Below, in pieces: positions 53,105-60,306 of a stretch of 64,000 nt of DNA. Position numbers and translations under genes: made by a program. The notes beneath the pieces are model-generated. The model was given only the letters and a program-made list of their open reading frames with translations. It did not search any database and was not told the DNA's origin. How positions within the stretch are numbered: the stretch's first letter is position 1; each line of letters opens with the position of its first letter. Location: the NCBI GenBank assembly GCA_034437655.1, contig DAOTTU010000072.1, positions 10,556-74,555 on the forward strand, written 5' to 3'. The stretch is from J027 sp034437655. Its GTDB lineage: Bacteria > Chloroflexota > Anaerolineae > Aggregatilineales > J027.

Positions 53105-53769
53105 TCACCTCCCCGGCGATCAGTTGCCGGAATTGTCGCCAGCAGCGGCGTTTCCATAATACGTTCGAGGTCGTTGCTGCGCCGGACGATATTGGCTTCT
53201 AACACTTCCAGCACAAAGACGACAATGCCACCGACCACCAGCCCCAGCACGGCTCCGGCCACGACGTTTAATTGCGTATTAGGACTATGCAAGCCCCACC
53301 CCGCCGTGTCTAGCAAGCGTGCGCCAATGCGGTCGCCCCGGTCAAGGTCGCTGTTTTCCTCGGCCCGATATTCAACCAACTGTCGGCCCCATTCCGTCGC
53401 GATAGCCGCAGCAGTAGGACCATCTTCAAGGTCAACGTCAATCTGAATAACCAGCGTCGTGGGGTTGGAATTAATGCTGACATTCGAGCGCAAGGCACCG
53501 GGTTGCATGTCGAGGTTCAATTGTGCAATCACTTCCGCCGCAACCGCATCTGTGTTCAGGAATTCTACATAGCTAGCCATCTGGGTACGCAACGTTTCTG
53601 AGAGCCCGAGGTCGTTACGCTGCGGGGTCAACAAGACTTTTTGCGACGCCCGATAAATTTCGGTTTGCGCCTGGCTATAAGCATAGGCCGCGACAGCCGT
53701 AATGCCGACCGCCAGTGCAATAATCCAGCCTCGCCGGATCAAGATACGCACGTAATCGAGTAGGTTCAC
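53101..53769 (-). CDS. Wzz-type polysaccharide chain-length protein
   Basis: The product (222 residues) has the two-span topology of polysaccharide co-polymerases: an N-terminal span (about 14-34, RRGWIIALAVGITAVAAYAY), a periplasmic-type helical domain with IYRASQKVLLTPQR, and a C-terminal span (about 170-195, VVAGAVLGLVVGGIVVFVLE). The start chosen is a GTG at 53769 with GGAGG 8 bases upstream; the GTG 5 codons earlier has no ribosome binding site. It is coupled to the CpsD-like gene by ATGA. Together they resemble the split Wzz/kinase pair of Gram-positives. Confidence 0.85.
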   Translation of the reverse strand: MNLLDYVRILIRRGWIIALAVGITAVAAYAYSQAQTEIYRASQKVLLTPQRNDLGLSETLRTQMASYVEFLNTDAVAAEVIAQLNLDMQPGALRSNVSINSNPTTLVIQIDVDLEDGPTAAAIATEWGRQLVEYRAEENSDLDRGDRIGARLLDTAGWGLHSPNTQLNVVAGAVLGLVVGGIVVFVLEVLEANIVRRSNDLERIMETPLLATIPATDRRGGE

Positions 53770-54127
53770 GCCAAAAACCTCCACCTGGATTATGAAATGC
53801 GGAGAATATTATAACGAGGATTTCGGAAAATGCGACCGTTGTCATGCAGGCGTAAAGGTGCGGACAGTTTTAATGTTTGCTCTTCACCGAGGGTAGCGTC
53901 CCAGCCTCATGAGGGCAGCTCGCTCACACAAGCGTTCTTCGTTGTTCATGCGTAACAAATAGACCGTAAGCCGATAGTTCATCAGTTCTAAGGTCGGCTG
54001 CGACGTAATGAAGTCAATGAACGCACTGTGGTACAGGCTTTCAAGCCGTTCCATTATCGTTGACCCTTATCCAGCGTTTTTCGATGTCTTTCATTGTACT
54101 TGATCAACAAAGGAATTCAGGTGGACA
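53770..54127. other. Intergenic region of about 358 bases in the polysaccharide locus
   Basis: Between the HNH gene and the Wzz gene lies an AT-rich spacer with one possible 56-codon minus-strand ORF (53884-54054, listed separately). No terminator, repeat or tRNA stands out. Confidence 0.4.
53884..54054 (-). CDS. Possible small protein, 56 residues
   Basis: ATG at 54054 opens 56 codons (MERLESLYHSAFIDFITSQP...) ending at TGA 53884. The product is helical and rich in Leu, Arg and Glu, with no membrane span. A GGGT-type purine stretch upstream is a poor ribosome binding site. It is in the same direction as the HNH module and could be a third member. It could also be chance. Confidence 0.3.
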   Translation of the reverse strand: MERLESLYHSAFIDFITSQPTLELMNYRLTVYLLRMNNEERLCERAALMRLGRYPR

Positions 54128-54544
54128 CTAGCCTGGTGGGTGCCAACCCGCTTCTACCCAGCGACGTCGAGCGGATATCATCGCGTCACGATTGATTCGT
54201 AGACGATCAATAGTTGCTCTGCCAGTCGGCGTGTGTCCTACAAGCCGTAATCCATCGTCACACCAACCGAAATGCTGAGACCAGTCCTGTGTGCGCGGGT
54301 TGAAAAGCTGTACTTCAGCACCAGTCTCCGGATCATGCCCGGTTTGAAAGTTGAGTTTGTAGCCATTGCAGCCAACACAGGCCAGACAAAGATTATCTGC
54401 GTTTGTCGTCCCACCATCAGCTTCTGGAATAATATGGTCAATCTGCATCGAGACGACGATGGCCTGTTGTGTCTGGCAATATTCACAGCGGCCTCGGGCG
54501 CGTTTGATGACCCGTTCACGCAACTGAGCAGCAATATACGCCAT
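54128..54544 (-). CDS. HNH endonuclease
   Basis: The 138-residue protein has an HNH/McrA-type fold: zinc Cys pairs C20/C23 (RCEYCQ) and C56/C59 (CVGCN), and the catalytic core MQIDHIIPEADGGTTNADNL with H37 and the following Asn. The C-terminal half (RTQDWSQHFGW, RATIDRLRINR) is typical of a widespread stand-alone HNH family. All expected motifs are present, so DNA nicking or cleavage is plausible. Its ATG overlaps the stop of the ribbon-helix-helix-like gene as TAATG. Confidence 0.87.
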   Translation of the reverse strand: MAYIAAQLRERVIKRARGRCEYCQTQQAIVVSMQIDHIIPEADGGTTNADNLCLACVGCNGYKLNFQTGHDPETGAEVQLFNPRTQDWSQHFGWCDDGLRLVGHTPTGRATIDRLRINRDAMISARRRWVEAGWHPPG

Positions 54545-54948
54545 TATGCGCCAAGATTCAATTTCGCTTCGACATTATGTCCCCGCTGTTTTAGCAGCAA
54601 CAATGCTTCCGAGCGCAACACCATCTGGTGATCCACCAGTGCCATGAGACGTTCCATCTCGGCCCGTTCTGCATCAGAAAGTATGCCCTGTTTGCCCTTT
54701 GCAAGCAGCATGTTCAGGCGTGAATCCTGCGGCCAGGCAAGGTGTTGATGCACAATCGCCCACAGTTGGGCGTCGGTAAACGTCTTGAGTTCGTCAGGTT
54801 GTAAGTCTGTATCCGGCAATTCGCCCAGTAACAGCGTCAGGCTCTCGATAAGCACTGCTTCTACAGAGCGATTACTCGTTCTTGCAATCTGCCGGGCTCG
54901 TTCATAGATTTCTGGCGGGAGATTTAGTTCAATGGTCGCATCAGCCAT
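54544..54948 (-). CDS. Partner protein of HNH endonuclease with ribbon-helix-helix-like N-terminus
   Basis: The 134-residue protein starts MADATIELNLPPEIYERARQ, a beta strand and helices resembling a ribbon-helix-helix DNA-binding domain. A helical C-terminus follows (LLAKGKQGILSDAERAEMER, LVDHQMVLRSEALLLLKQRGH). The same pairing of this kind of protein with an adjacent HNH gene is common in cyanobacteria and Chloroflexota, from general knowledge of such loci; function is unproven. GGAGG precedes the ATG. TAATG couples it to the nuclease. Confidence 0.75.
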   Translation of the reverse strand: MADATIELNLPPEIYERARQIARTSNRSVEAVLIESLTLLLGELPDTDLQPDELKTFTDAQLWAIVHQHLAWPQDSRLNMLLAKGKQGILSDAERAEMERLMALVDHQMVLRSEALLLLKQRGHNVEAKLNLGA

Positions 54949-55034
54949 GATGACTTTCCTCCAACTTTCGCTATATACAGTATTGTAACCCGGTCGTCGG
55001 TAAAATCTCGGTGGAAGTCAATATGCTTACACGA

Positions 55035-55757
55035 TCACCCCCTCGGCACATCACCCAGCACAGGGATGGCGAGCTGTTCAAGGTCATCGCGGTCGCGCAC
55101 GGTGTTGTCTGTGAACGCCGCCAGCACTGCCAGACCAATCCCTGCCGCAATACCAACTAGAATCGTCACAAAGGGCTGCAAGCGGGCTGTAATCGGTGGC
55201 GCAGTCTGCACCACGTCCACATCATCGAAAGGGATGATGATCGCAGGTTCGGTGGCAAGCTGCGGAAAGTAGGTGACGGTTTCGGTTTGCAGCACATCAA
55301 CGCTGGCCGCTGCAATGGCTTCCAGTTCGGTTTCGTCGTCCCAGCCATAATAGACCGTAAGCGTGCTGCGGACACTGTCTGCATTCAACGCCGGGCGCAG
55401 ATCATCCGCTGGAATATCAACGCCATCCGCCGCCAACCGTTCACTGACCTCTCGTGCAAAGCTGCTGCTCGTGATCCAGGCCGGCATGTTGACCACTAGA
55501 TACTCCGAGGCCAGCCACGGCACATACGATGTATCTTCATAGGTGCCACTCCGCGCCAGTTCATCAGAGGCGGCGGCCAGCGCGTTTTCGGCGTCAGGTG
55601 GAGCAGCCGCGCTAAATCGGATCGTCGCGCCGTAGGTTTCGGGTGGGCTGATGGCCCCAGGAATAGATGGTAGGGCGAAAAGGATGGTTATCACCGTCGG
55701 AATGGCAATCAGCCACCACCAGCGGCGCAATTGGTGCCAGATGTCGATTAGTTCCAT
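55035..55757 (-). CDS. Second Wzz-like chain-length protein
   Basis: The 240-residue protein has the Wzz layout: LIDIWHQLRRWWWLIAIPTV at the N-terminus with a span (about 15-33), an outer domain containing the coiled middle (AENALAAASDELARSG), and a C-terminal span (about 193-215, TILVGIAAGIGLAVLAAF) followed by RDRDDLEQLAIPVLGDVPRG, the short tail seen in such proteins. It overlaps the glycosyltransferase gene by 10 bases. Two Wzz-type proteins in one locus may set different chain lengths. Confidence 0.82.
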   Translation of the reverse strand: MELIDIWHQLRRWWWLIAIPTVITILFALPSIPGAISPPETYGATIRFSAAAPPDAENALAAASDELARSGTYEDTSYVPWLASEYLVVNMPAWITSSSFAREVSERLAADGVDIPADDLRPALNADSVRSTLTVYYGWDDETELEAIAAASVDVLQTETVTYFPQLATEPAIIIPFDDVDVVQTAPPITARLQPFVTILVGIAAGIGLAVLAAFTDNTVRDRDDLEQLAIPVLGDVPRG

Positions 55758-56845
55758 CGCTGATCGTAAGCCTTTTCAATAACATCAGATAATTGCTGTT
55801 CAAAAAGCTGCCGGTCAAAGCGCAGGGCGTGTTGCCGACAATCATCTGGATTGTATGCGGAAGCATCGAAGCTCTGCAAGACCGCTATCAGGGATTCAAC
55901 GGTCTGTTCGTCAAAAAACACCCCCGTTTCCCCTGCGCGCACGGTATCCAGCGCCCCGCCACCACGATAGGCAATCACCGGCCGGCCGGCCCCCTGCGCT
56001 TGAACGGGCGTGATGCCGAAATCCTCAAGACCGGGGAAGATGAATGCTTTGGCACGCGCAAACAACTCTGGTAGGTCTTCATCTGGCACAAAGCCGAGGA
56101 ATTCCACCGTCGGGCCGGCAATGGCTTGCAGACGTTCGAGGTCGCGACCCTTCCCCGCGATTTTCAGCGGCAAATTCAGACGTGTGCAGGCTTCAATGGC
56201 TAAATCGACGCGCTTATAGGGAACCAGCCGCCCCACACTGAGAAAATAGTCCTCATGACTGCTCATGGGCTGAAAACGTTCAGCCACCTCCACAGGCGGG
56301 TAAATGATGATTGAGTCGCGGTTGTAAAATTGCTGGATGCGCTGTTGAATTTCCGTGCTAATGGCGATGAACTGATCGACCCGTTGCGCGGCCCGATAAT
56401 CCCAACGGCGCAGCAAATTCACAACCGGGCGCACCACTGCACGGATGATTGGCGACACGTTTTCGCGTTGCATATAGACGTCATATTGCCAGACGTAGCG
56501 CGTCGGGGCGAGGCAATAGCACACATGCACGGTTTCCGGTCCAGTCTGTAAAAAGTGACAGAAGCCACTTTTGTTGCTGAGTACGACATCGTAGTTACCG
56601 AGGTTCAGGCCGCTGAACGCCAGCGGATAGAACGGCAAAAAGGCCTGATGCTTGTCATGAATGAATGGCAGGCGATCAATCCATCGTGTGCGGATGTCCC
56701 ATTCTTGCCAGTGTGAAGGCATTTTGTCAGGTGCGTAGATACTGGTGTAGACAGGGCTTGTTGGATACATGTTGACCATCACGTCAAGCACATCTTCCGC
56801 GCCGCCAATCTGGTTCATCCAATCGTGTACAAGTGCAAGTTGCAT
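55748..56845 (-). CDS. GT4-family glycosyltransferase
   Basis: The 365-residue enzyme has the two Rossmann-like domains of GT-B enzymes: ALVHDWMNQIGGAEDVLDVM at the N-terminus, and FLSVGRLVPYKRVDLAIEAC with AFIFPGLEDFGITPVQAQ in the C-terminal half. The usual EX7E pair is E274 and Q282 (Glu to Gln). It resembles the group 1 transferases that build exopolysaccharide from nucleotide sugars; donor and acceptor are unknown. It heads the minus-strand polysaccharide operon. Confidence 0.85.
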   Translation of the reverse strand: MQLALVHDWMNQIGGAEDVLDVMVNMYPTSPVYTSIYAPDKMPSHWQEWDIRTRWIDRLPFIHDKHQAFLPFYPLAFSGLNLGNYDVVLSNKSGFCHFLQTGPETVHVCYCLAPTRYVWQYDVYMQRENVSPIIRAVVRPVVNLLRRWDYRAAQRVDQFIAISTEIQQRIQQFYNRDSIIIYPPVEVAERFQPMSSHEDYFLSVGRLVPYKRVDLAIEACTRLNLPLKIAGKGRDLERLQAIAGPTVEFLGFVPDEDLPELFARAKAFIFPGLEDFGITPVQAQGAGRPVIAYRGGGALDTVRAGETGVFFDEQTVESLIAVLQSFDASAYNPDDCRQHALRFDRQLFEQQLSDVIEKAYDQRWN

Positions 56846-57130
56846 GGGGACTCCTTGTCGCTACGCCGCGCTATTCTAGCATATGGTGTATCGGTTTTGT
56901 CATTATTGGCGACTATGCCGCGAATTCGTAAAAAACTATGAAATCTGCGCAAGATGGGGTGTCATTCTACCCGAGGGATGCTATTCTAGGTACAACTTCG
57001 ATTCAGATGACAAGTGGTGTTGTCATCTACATCAGCACACCGAAGCAAAAACAATATCGTTCGTCAGTATTGCGTGTCATCAGCAAACTTTGACATGTCT
57101 TGAACTATATACAAAATTGGGTTGTCCAGA
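56846..57130. other. Divergent intergenic region with repeated TGTCAT
   Basis: This spacer separates the glycosyltransferase and treS genes. It holds four TGTCAT copies on the plus strand at 56898, 56960, 57021 and 57076, spaced 62, 61 and 55 bases apart, one of them part of a perfect dyad. A TTGACA lies near 57088 but lacks a good -10 at 17 bases. The longer ORF that can be drawn here (56883-57266) has no coding features. Confidence 0.45.
57005..57028. promoter_or_regulatory. Perfect inverted repeat, possible operator
   Basis: AGATGACA (57005-57012) and TGTCATCT (57021-57028) form a perfect 8-base dyad around 8 bases, about 100 bases upstream of treS. The size and symmetry suit a dimeric repressor site; an RNA hairpin is the alternative. 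Confidence 0.45.
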
Positions 57131-58738
57131 ATGTCTACAATGTGGTACAAAGATGCGATTTTCTATGAACTCAACGTGCGGGCCTTCGCTGATGGTAATG
57201 GCGATGGGCATGGTGACTTCGTTGGCCTGTTGCAAAAGGTGGATTATCTGGCTGAGCTTGGCGTAGATTGCGTCTGGTTGATGCCATTTTACCCCTCGCC
57301 GCTGCGTGATGACGGTTACGATGTGAGCGACTATACGGGCGTGGCTGAAGCCTATGGCACACTCGAAGAATTTCAGATGGCACTCAACGCACTGCACGAC
57401 CGTAACATCAAAGTCGTGATTGACCTTGTGCTGAACCATACCTCTGACCAGCACCCGTGGTTCATCGAATCGCGCTTATCCAAAGACAATCCCAAGCGCG
57501 ACTGGTATGTATGGAGCGACACCGACCGTAAATACGAAGACACCCGCATCATTTTTCTGGACACCGAACCGTCGAATTGGACTTATGACGAGCAGACGGG
57601 CGAATACTTCTGGCACCGCTTCTACCGTGAGCAACCCGACCTCAACTACGACAACCCTGAAGTGCAAGAAGCCATGCTCGACGTCGCCCGCTTCTGGCTG
57701 GACCTCGGCGTAGACGGTTTTCGTGTCGATGCTGTGCCGTACCTCTTTGAGCGCGAAGGCACCAATTGCGAGAATCTGGCAGAAACGCACGATTACGTCA
57801 AAAAAATGCGCCGGGTGATTCAGGCCGAATATCCCGGTCGCCTGATGTTGGCCGAAGCCAACCAGTGGCCGTGGGACCTGGTGCCATATCTGCAAGACGA
57901 GTTTGACATGGCCTTTCATTTCCCCATTATGCCGCGCATGTTTATGGCGCTGCGCAAGGGTGACTGCTCTGACATTATTGAGATTCTCGACCAGACGCCG
58001 GAAATCCCGCCGGAAACACAATGGTGTTTGTTTCTGCGCAACCATGATGAACTGACGCTCGAAATGGTCACAGAGGAGCAACGCCAGTGGATGTGGGACG
58101 AATATGCACCCGAACCACGAATGCGCCTTAATTTGGGGATTCGGCGGCGGCTAGCCCCCTTGCTGGACAATGACAAGCGCCGTATTTTGCTGATGCACGC
58201 GATGTTGTTAGCGCTCCCTGGCAGCCCAATTCTGTACTATGGCGACGAAATCGGCATGGGCGACAATATCTGGCTCCGTGATCGTAACGGCGTCCGCACG
58301 CCGATGCAATGGGACGATTCTCTACACGCCGGTTTCTCGACAGCACGCAAAACCTATGAGCCCATCATTGACGACCCAATCTATAGCTATAAAAAGGTCA
58401 ATGTTGCAATACAACAAAAAGATGACGATTCGCTACTATGTCAGGTTCGTAATTTGATCAAGGTACGGCGCGCGTACCGTGTTTTTGGTCAGGGTGATTT
58501 CTCGATTGTGCGGCTGGCCAATCATGCTATTTTTGCTTTTGTGCGTGCGCTGGACGACATCTATATGTTGGTGTTGGCCAACGTCTCTGACAAAGAACAT
58601 ACGGTAGACCTGCCAGCCGATTTTGCGCAGCGTATGGTCAAAGACGTCATTGGGAACCGCACCTATGTTAACCAGAAAAGCGTCACGGTACCGCCCTATG
58701 CGTGTCTGTGGCTGAAGCTAGAGGAAGACAACGCATGA
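57131..58738 (+). CDS. treS: Trehalose synthase (maltose alpha-D-glucosyltransferase)
   Basis: The 535-residue GH13 enzyme interconverts maltose and trehalose. It starts MSTMWYKDAIFYELNVRAFA, and YKDAIFYELNVRAF is the TreS signature. The catalytic residues appear as nucleophile D200 (GFRVDAVPYL), acid/base E242 (LMLAEANQWP) and D306 (LRNHDELTLEMV). The short C-terminal beta domain is present, but the maltokinase fusion found in some TreS is not. Length fits TreS (about 540-600). The ATG at 57131 is preferred to a TTG 3 codons earlier. The pduO gene follows with an ATGA overlap. Confidence 0.9.
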   Translation: MSTMWYKDAIFYELNVRAFADGNGDGHGDFVGLLQKVDYLAELGVDCVWLMPFYPSPLRDDGYDVSDYTGVAEAYGTLEEFQMALNALHDRNIKVVIDLVLNHTSDQHPWFIESRLSKDNPKRDWYVWSDTDRKYEDTRIIFLDTEPSNWTYDEQTGEYFWHRFYREQPDLNYDNPEVQEAMLDVARFWLDLGVDGFRVDAVPYLFEREGTNCENLAETHDYVKKMRRVIQAEYPGRLMLAEANQWPWDLVPYLQDEFDMAFHFPIMPRMFMALRKGDCSDIIEILDQTPEIPPETQWCLFLRNHDELTLEMVTEEQRQWMWDEYAPEPRMRLNLGIRRRLAPLLDNDKRRILLMHAMLLALPGSPILYYGDEIGMGDNIWLRDRNGVRTPMQWDDSLHAGFSTARKTYEPIIDDPIYSYKKVNVAIQQKDDDSLLCQVRNLIKVRRAYRVFGQGDFSIVRLANHAIFAFVRALDDIYMLVLANVSDKEHTVDLPADFAQRMVKDVIGNRTYVNQKSVTVPPYACLWLKLEEDNA

Positions 58739-59310
58739 AAATCTATACACGCAGCGGGGATGAAGGACAAACCAGCTTATTTGCCGGGGGGCGCGTAGAC
58801 AAAGACGACGCCCGCTTGCACGCCTATGGCACTGTTGATGAGTTAAACAGCATGTTAGGTATGGTCCGTACCCATCAGCTAGACACTGAACTGGAAGCCA
58901 TGCTTAACCGCGTGCAGATGGAACTATTCAACGTCGGGGCAGACCTGGCAACGGCACTGGATGCTGATGCGCCGTGGGTTGTACGGGTTGATACACAAAT
59001 GGTCGAAGCGCTCGAACAAGAAATTGACCGACTGGAGCAGGAACTTGAACCGCTCAAGAACTTCATTGTACCGGGTGGGAGTCCGGCCGCAGCCGCCCTA
59101 CACATGAGCCGCACCATCTGTCGGCGTGCGGAACGCTGGCTGGTGACACTGGGTAAATCAACCGAAATCAATGCCCACGCGCTGCACTATCTCAATCGGC
59201 TTTCTGACTGGCTATTTGTGGTGGCCCGTGCTGCCAATCACCGTGCTGGTGTGGCCGACGTTATCTGGCAGTCCCCCCGCACCCAGACTACCCCGCAGAA
59301 CGACGAATAA
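58735..59310 (+). CDS. Cob(I)yrinic acid a,c-diamide/cobalamin adenosyltransferase, PduO type
   Basis: The 191-residue enzyme transfers the adenosyl group of ATP to cob(I)alamin. It has the N-terminal MKIYTRSGDEGQTSLFAGG ATP-binding motif, LHAYGTVDELNSMLG, and FIVPGGSPAAAALHMSRTIC with CRRAERWL. The start at 58735 forms ATGA with the treS stop; a longer frame from 58702 would lie inside treS. Its 3' end overlaps the convergent FHA-receiver gene by 23 bases. AdoCbl could support B12-dependent enzymes elsewhere in the genome. Confidence 0.92.
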   Translation: MKIYTRSGDEGQTSLFAGGRVDKDDARLHAYGTVDELNSMLGMVRTHQLDTELEAMLNRVQMELFNVGADLATALDADAPWVVRVDTQMVEALEQEIDRLEQELEPLKNFIVPGGSPAAAALHMSRTICRRAERWLVTLGKSTEINAHALHYLNRLSDWLFVVARAANHRAGVADVIWQSPRTQTTPQNDE

Positions 59311-60196
59311 CCGCATCACCGACGTACTCGCGCAGGCCGCTCACCACTTCATCTACCCCGAGCGGCTTGCTCAAATACACATCTGCACCAGCATCAAACG
59401 CGGCACGAATCACGTCTTCTTGCGGTCGCTCTGAAATGACGAAGATAGGAACATGCACACTTGAGAGGTCTTGTTTGATATGCCGTGCGATCTCATGCAC
59501 AGGCGAGTCGGGCATATCTAGCTCAACAAACAGGCAATCGGGCAATTCACTCGCCACAGCGCGGAGTGCTTCCCCTGCATTGAGCGCAACGTGTACCTCA
59601 TACCCCATGTTAGCAATCATATCGCGCAGCGTGGTGGCAGTTTCCCGATCCGGTTCCACAATCAAGACGCGCCGCCGATCATAGTCTTTTTCCTCATCGT
59701 CACTGCGCCCAAGCTGGCTAATGTTCTTATTCAGGCGCTTGACGCCGTCATGGACAGGCATCATTGAGACAAACACCTCTAATTCCAACGTACCCACGCC
59801 TAACCGATCACCGTGACGCAGGCGATAAGGCTCGTTGGGCTGCAACAATGCGCCATTGATCCGGGTGCCGTTGGTGCTGTTGCGGTCGATGATCACAAGG
59901 TAGTCTTGCCCGGCACGGACTTCTGCATGACGCCGCGAGACACCATGTTGCACTGCGCCATAGGGTATCAGGTCGATTTCAGGGGAAAACTGCCCGCCGG
60001 GATCCTGACGGCCGATGACCGCGCGGTCATCAATTTTGAGTTGAATCGGGATGGCATGTTCAGGCGCAATCAGTCTTACTGACCACGGTGTTGGGACTGC
60101 ATCGGTCAATTGCACCCGTTCGGGGGGCTGCGTTGCTTTGCCAGTGGGGTCTTCACCGAGGGGGCGCGTTTGGAGGGGCCGCTCATTGTTAGACAT
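59288..60196 (-). CDS. FHA domain fused to a receiver-like domain
   Basis: The 302-residue protein has an FHA domain (about 55-140) with AVIGRQ, GVSRRHAEVR and DRNSTNGTRING, a charged linker (about 145-172), then a receiver-like domain (176-292). The receiver keeps ISER (Ser) and YLSKPLG (Lys277), but the phosphoacceptor Asp is Glu225 (CLFVELDMP) and strand 1 reads VEPD. It may sense phosphothreonine partners without itself being phosphorylated. The start is ATG 60196 with GAGGAG 9 bases upstream. It converges on pduO. Confidence 0.85.
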   Translation of the reverse strand: MSNNERPLQTRPLGEDPTGKATQPPERVQLTDAVPTPWSVRLIAPEHAIPIQLKIDDRAVIGRQDPGGQFSPEIDLIPYGAVQHGVSRRHAEVRAGQDYLVIIDRNSTNGTRINGALLQPNEPYRLRHGDRLGVGTLELEVFVSMMPVHDGVKRLNKNISQLGRSDDEEKDYDRRRVLIVEPDRETATTLRDMIANMGYEVHVALNAGEALRAVASELPDCLFVELDMPDSPVHEIARHIKQDLSSVHVPIFVISERPQEDVIRAAFDAGADVYLSKPLGVDEVVSGLREYVGDAVIRRSAG

Positions 60197-60306
60197 GCAG
60201 GAAAACTCCTCATTTTCGCTGTGCGTATACAAATTATATAATGTTGAGGATAGGATTTCACAACTTTTGTCGAAACTGCTTCATGACACAGGTCAAGGAA
60301 CACCGC

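Noticed and set aside
56883..57266. 127-codon ORF upstream of and overlapping treS
   Set aside because: Composition is not protein-like and it overlaps the certain N-terminus of treS.
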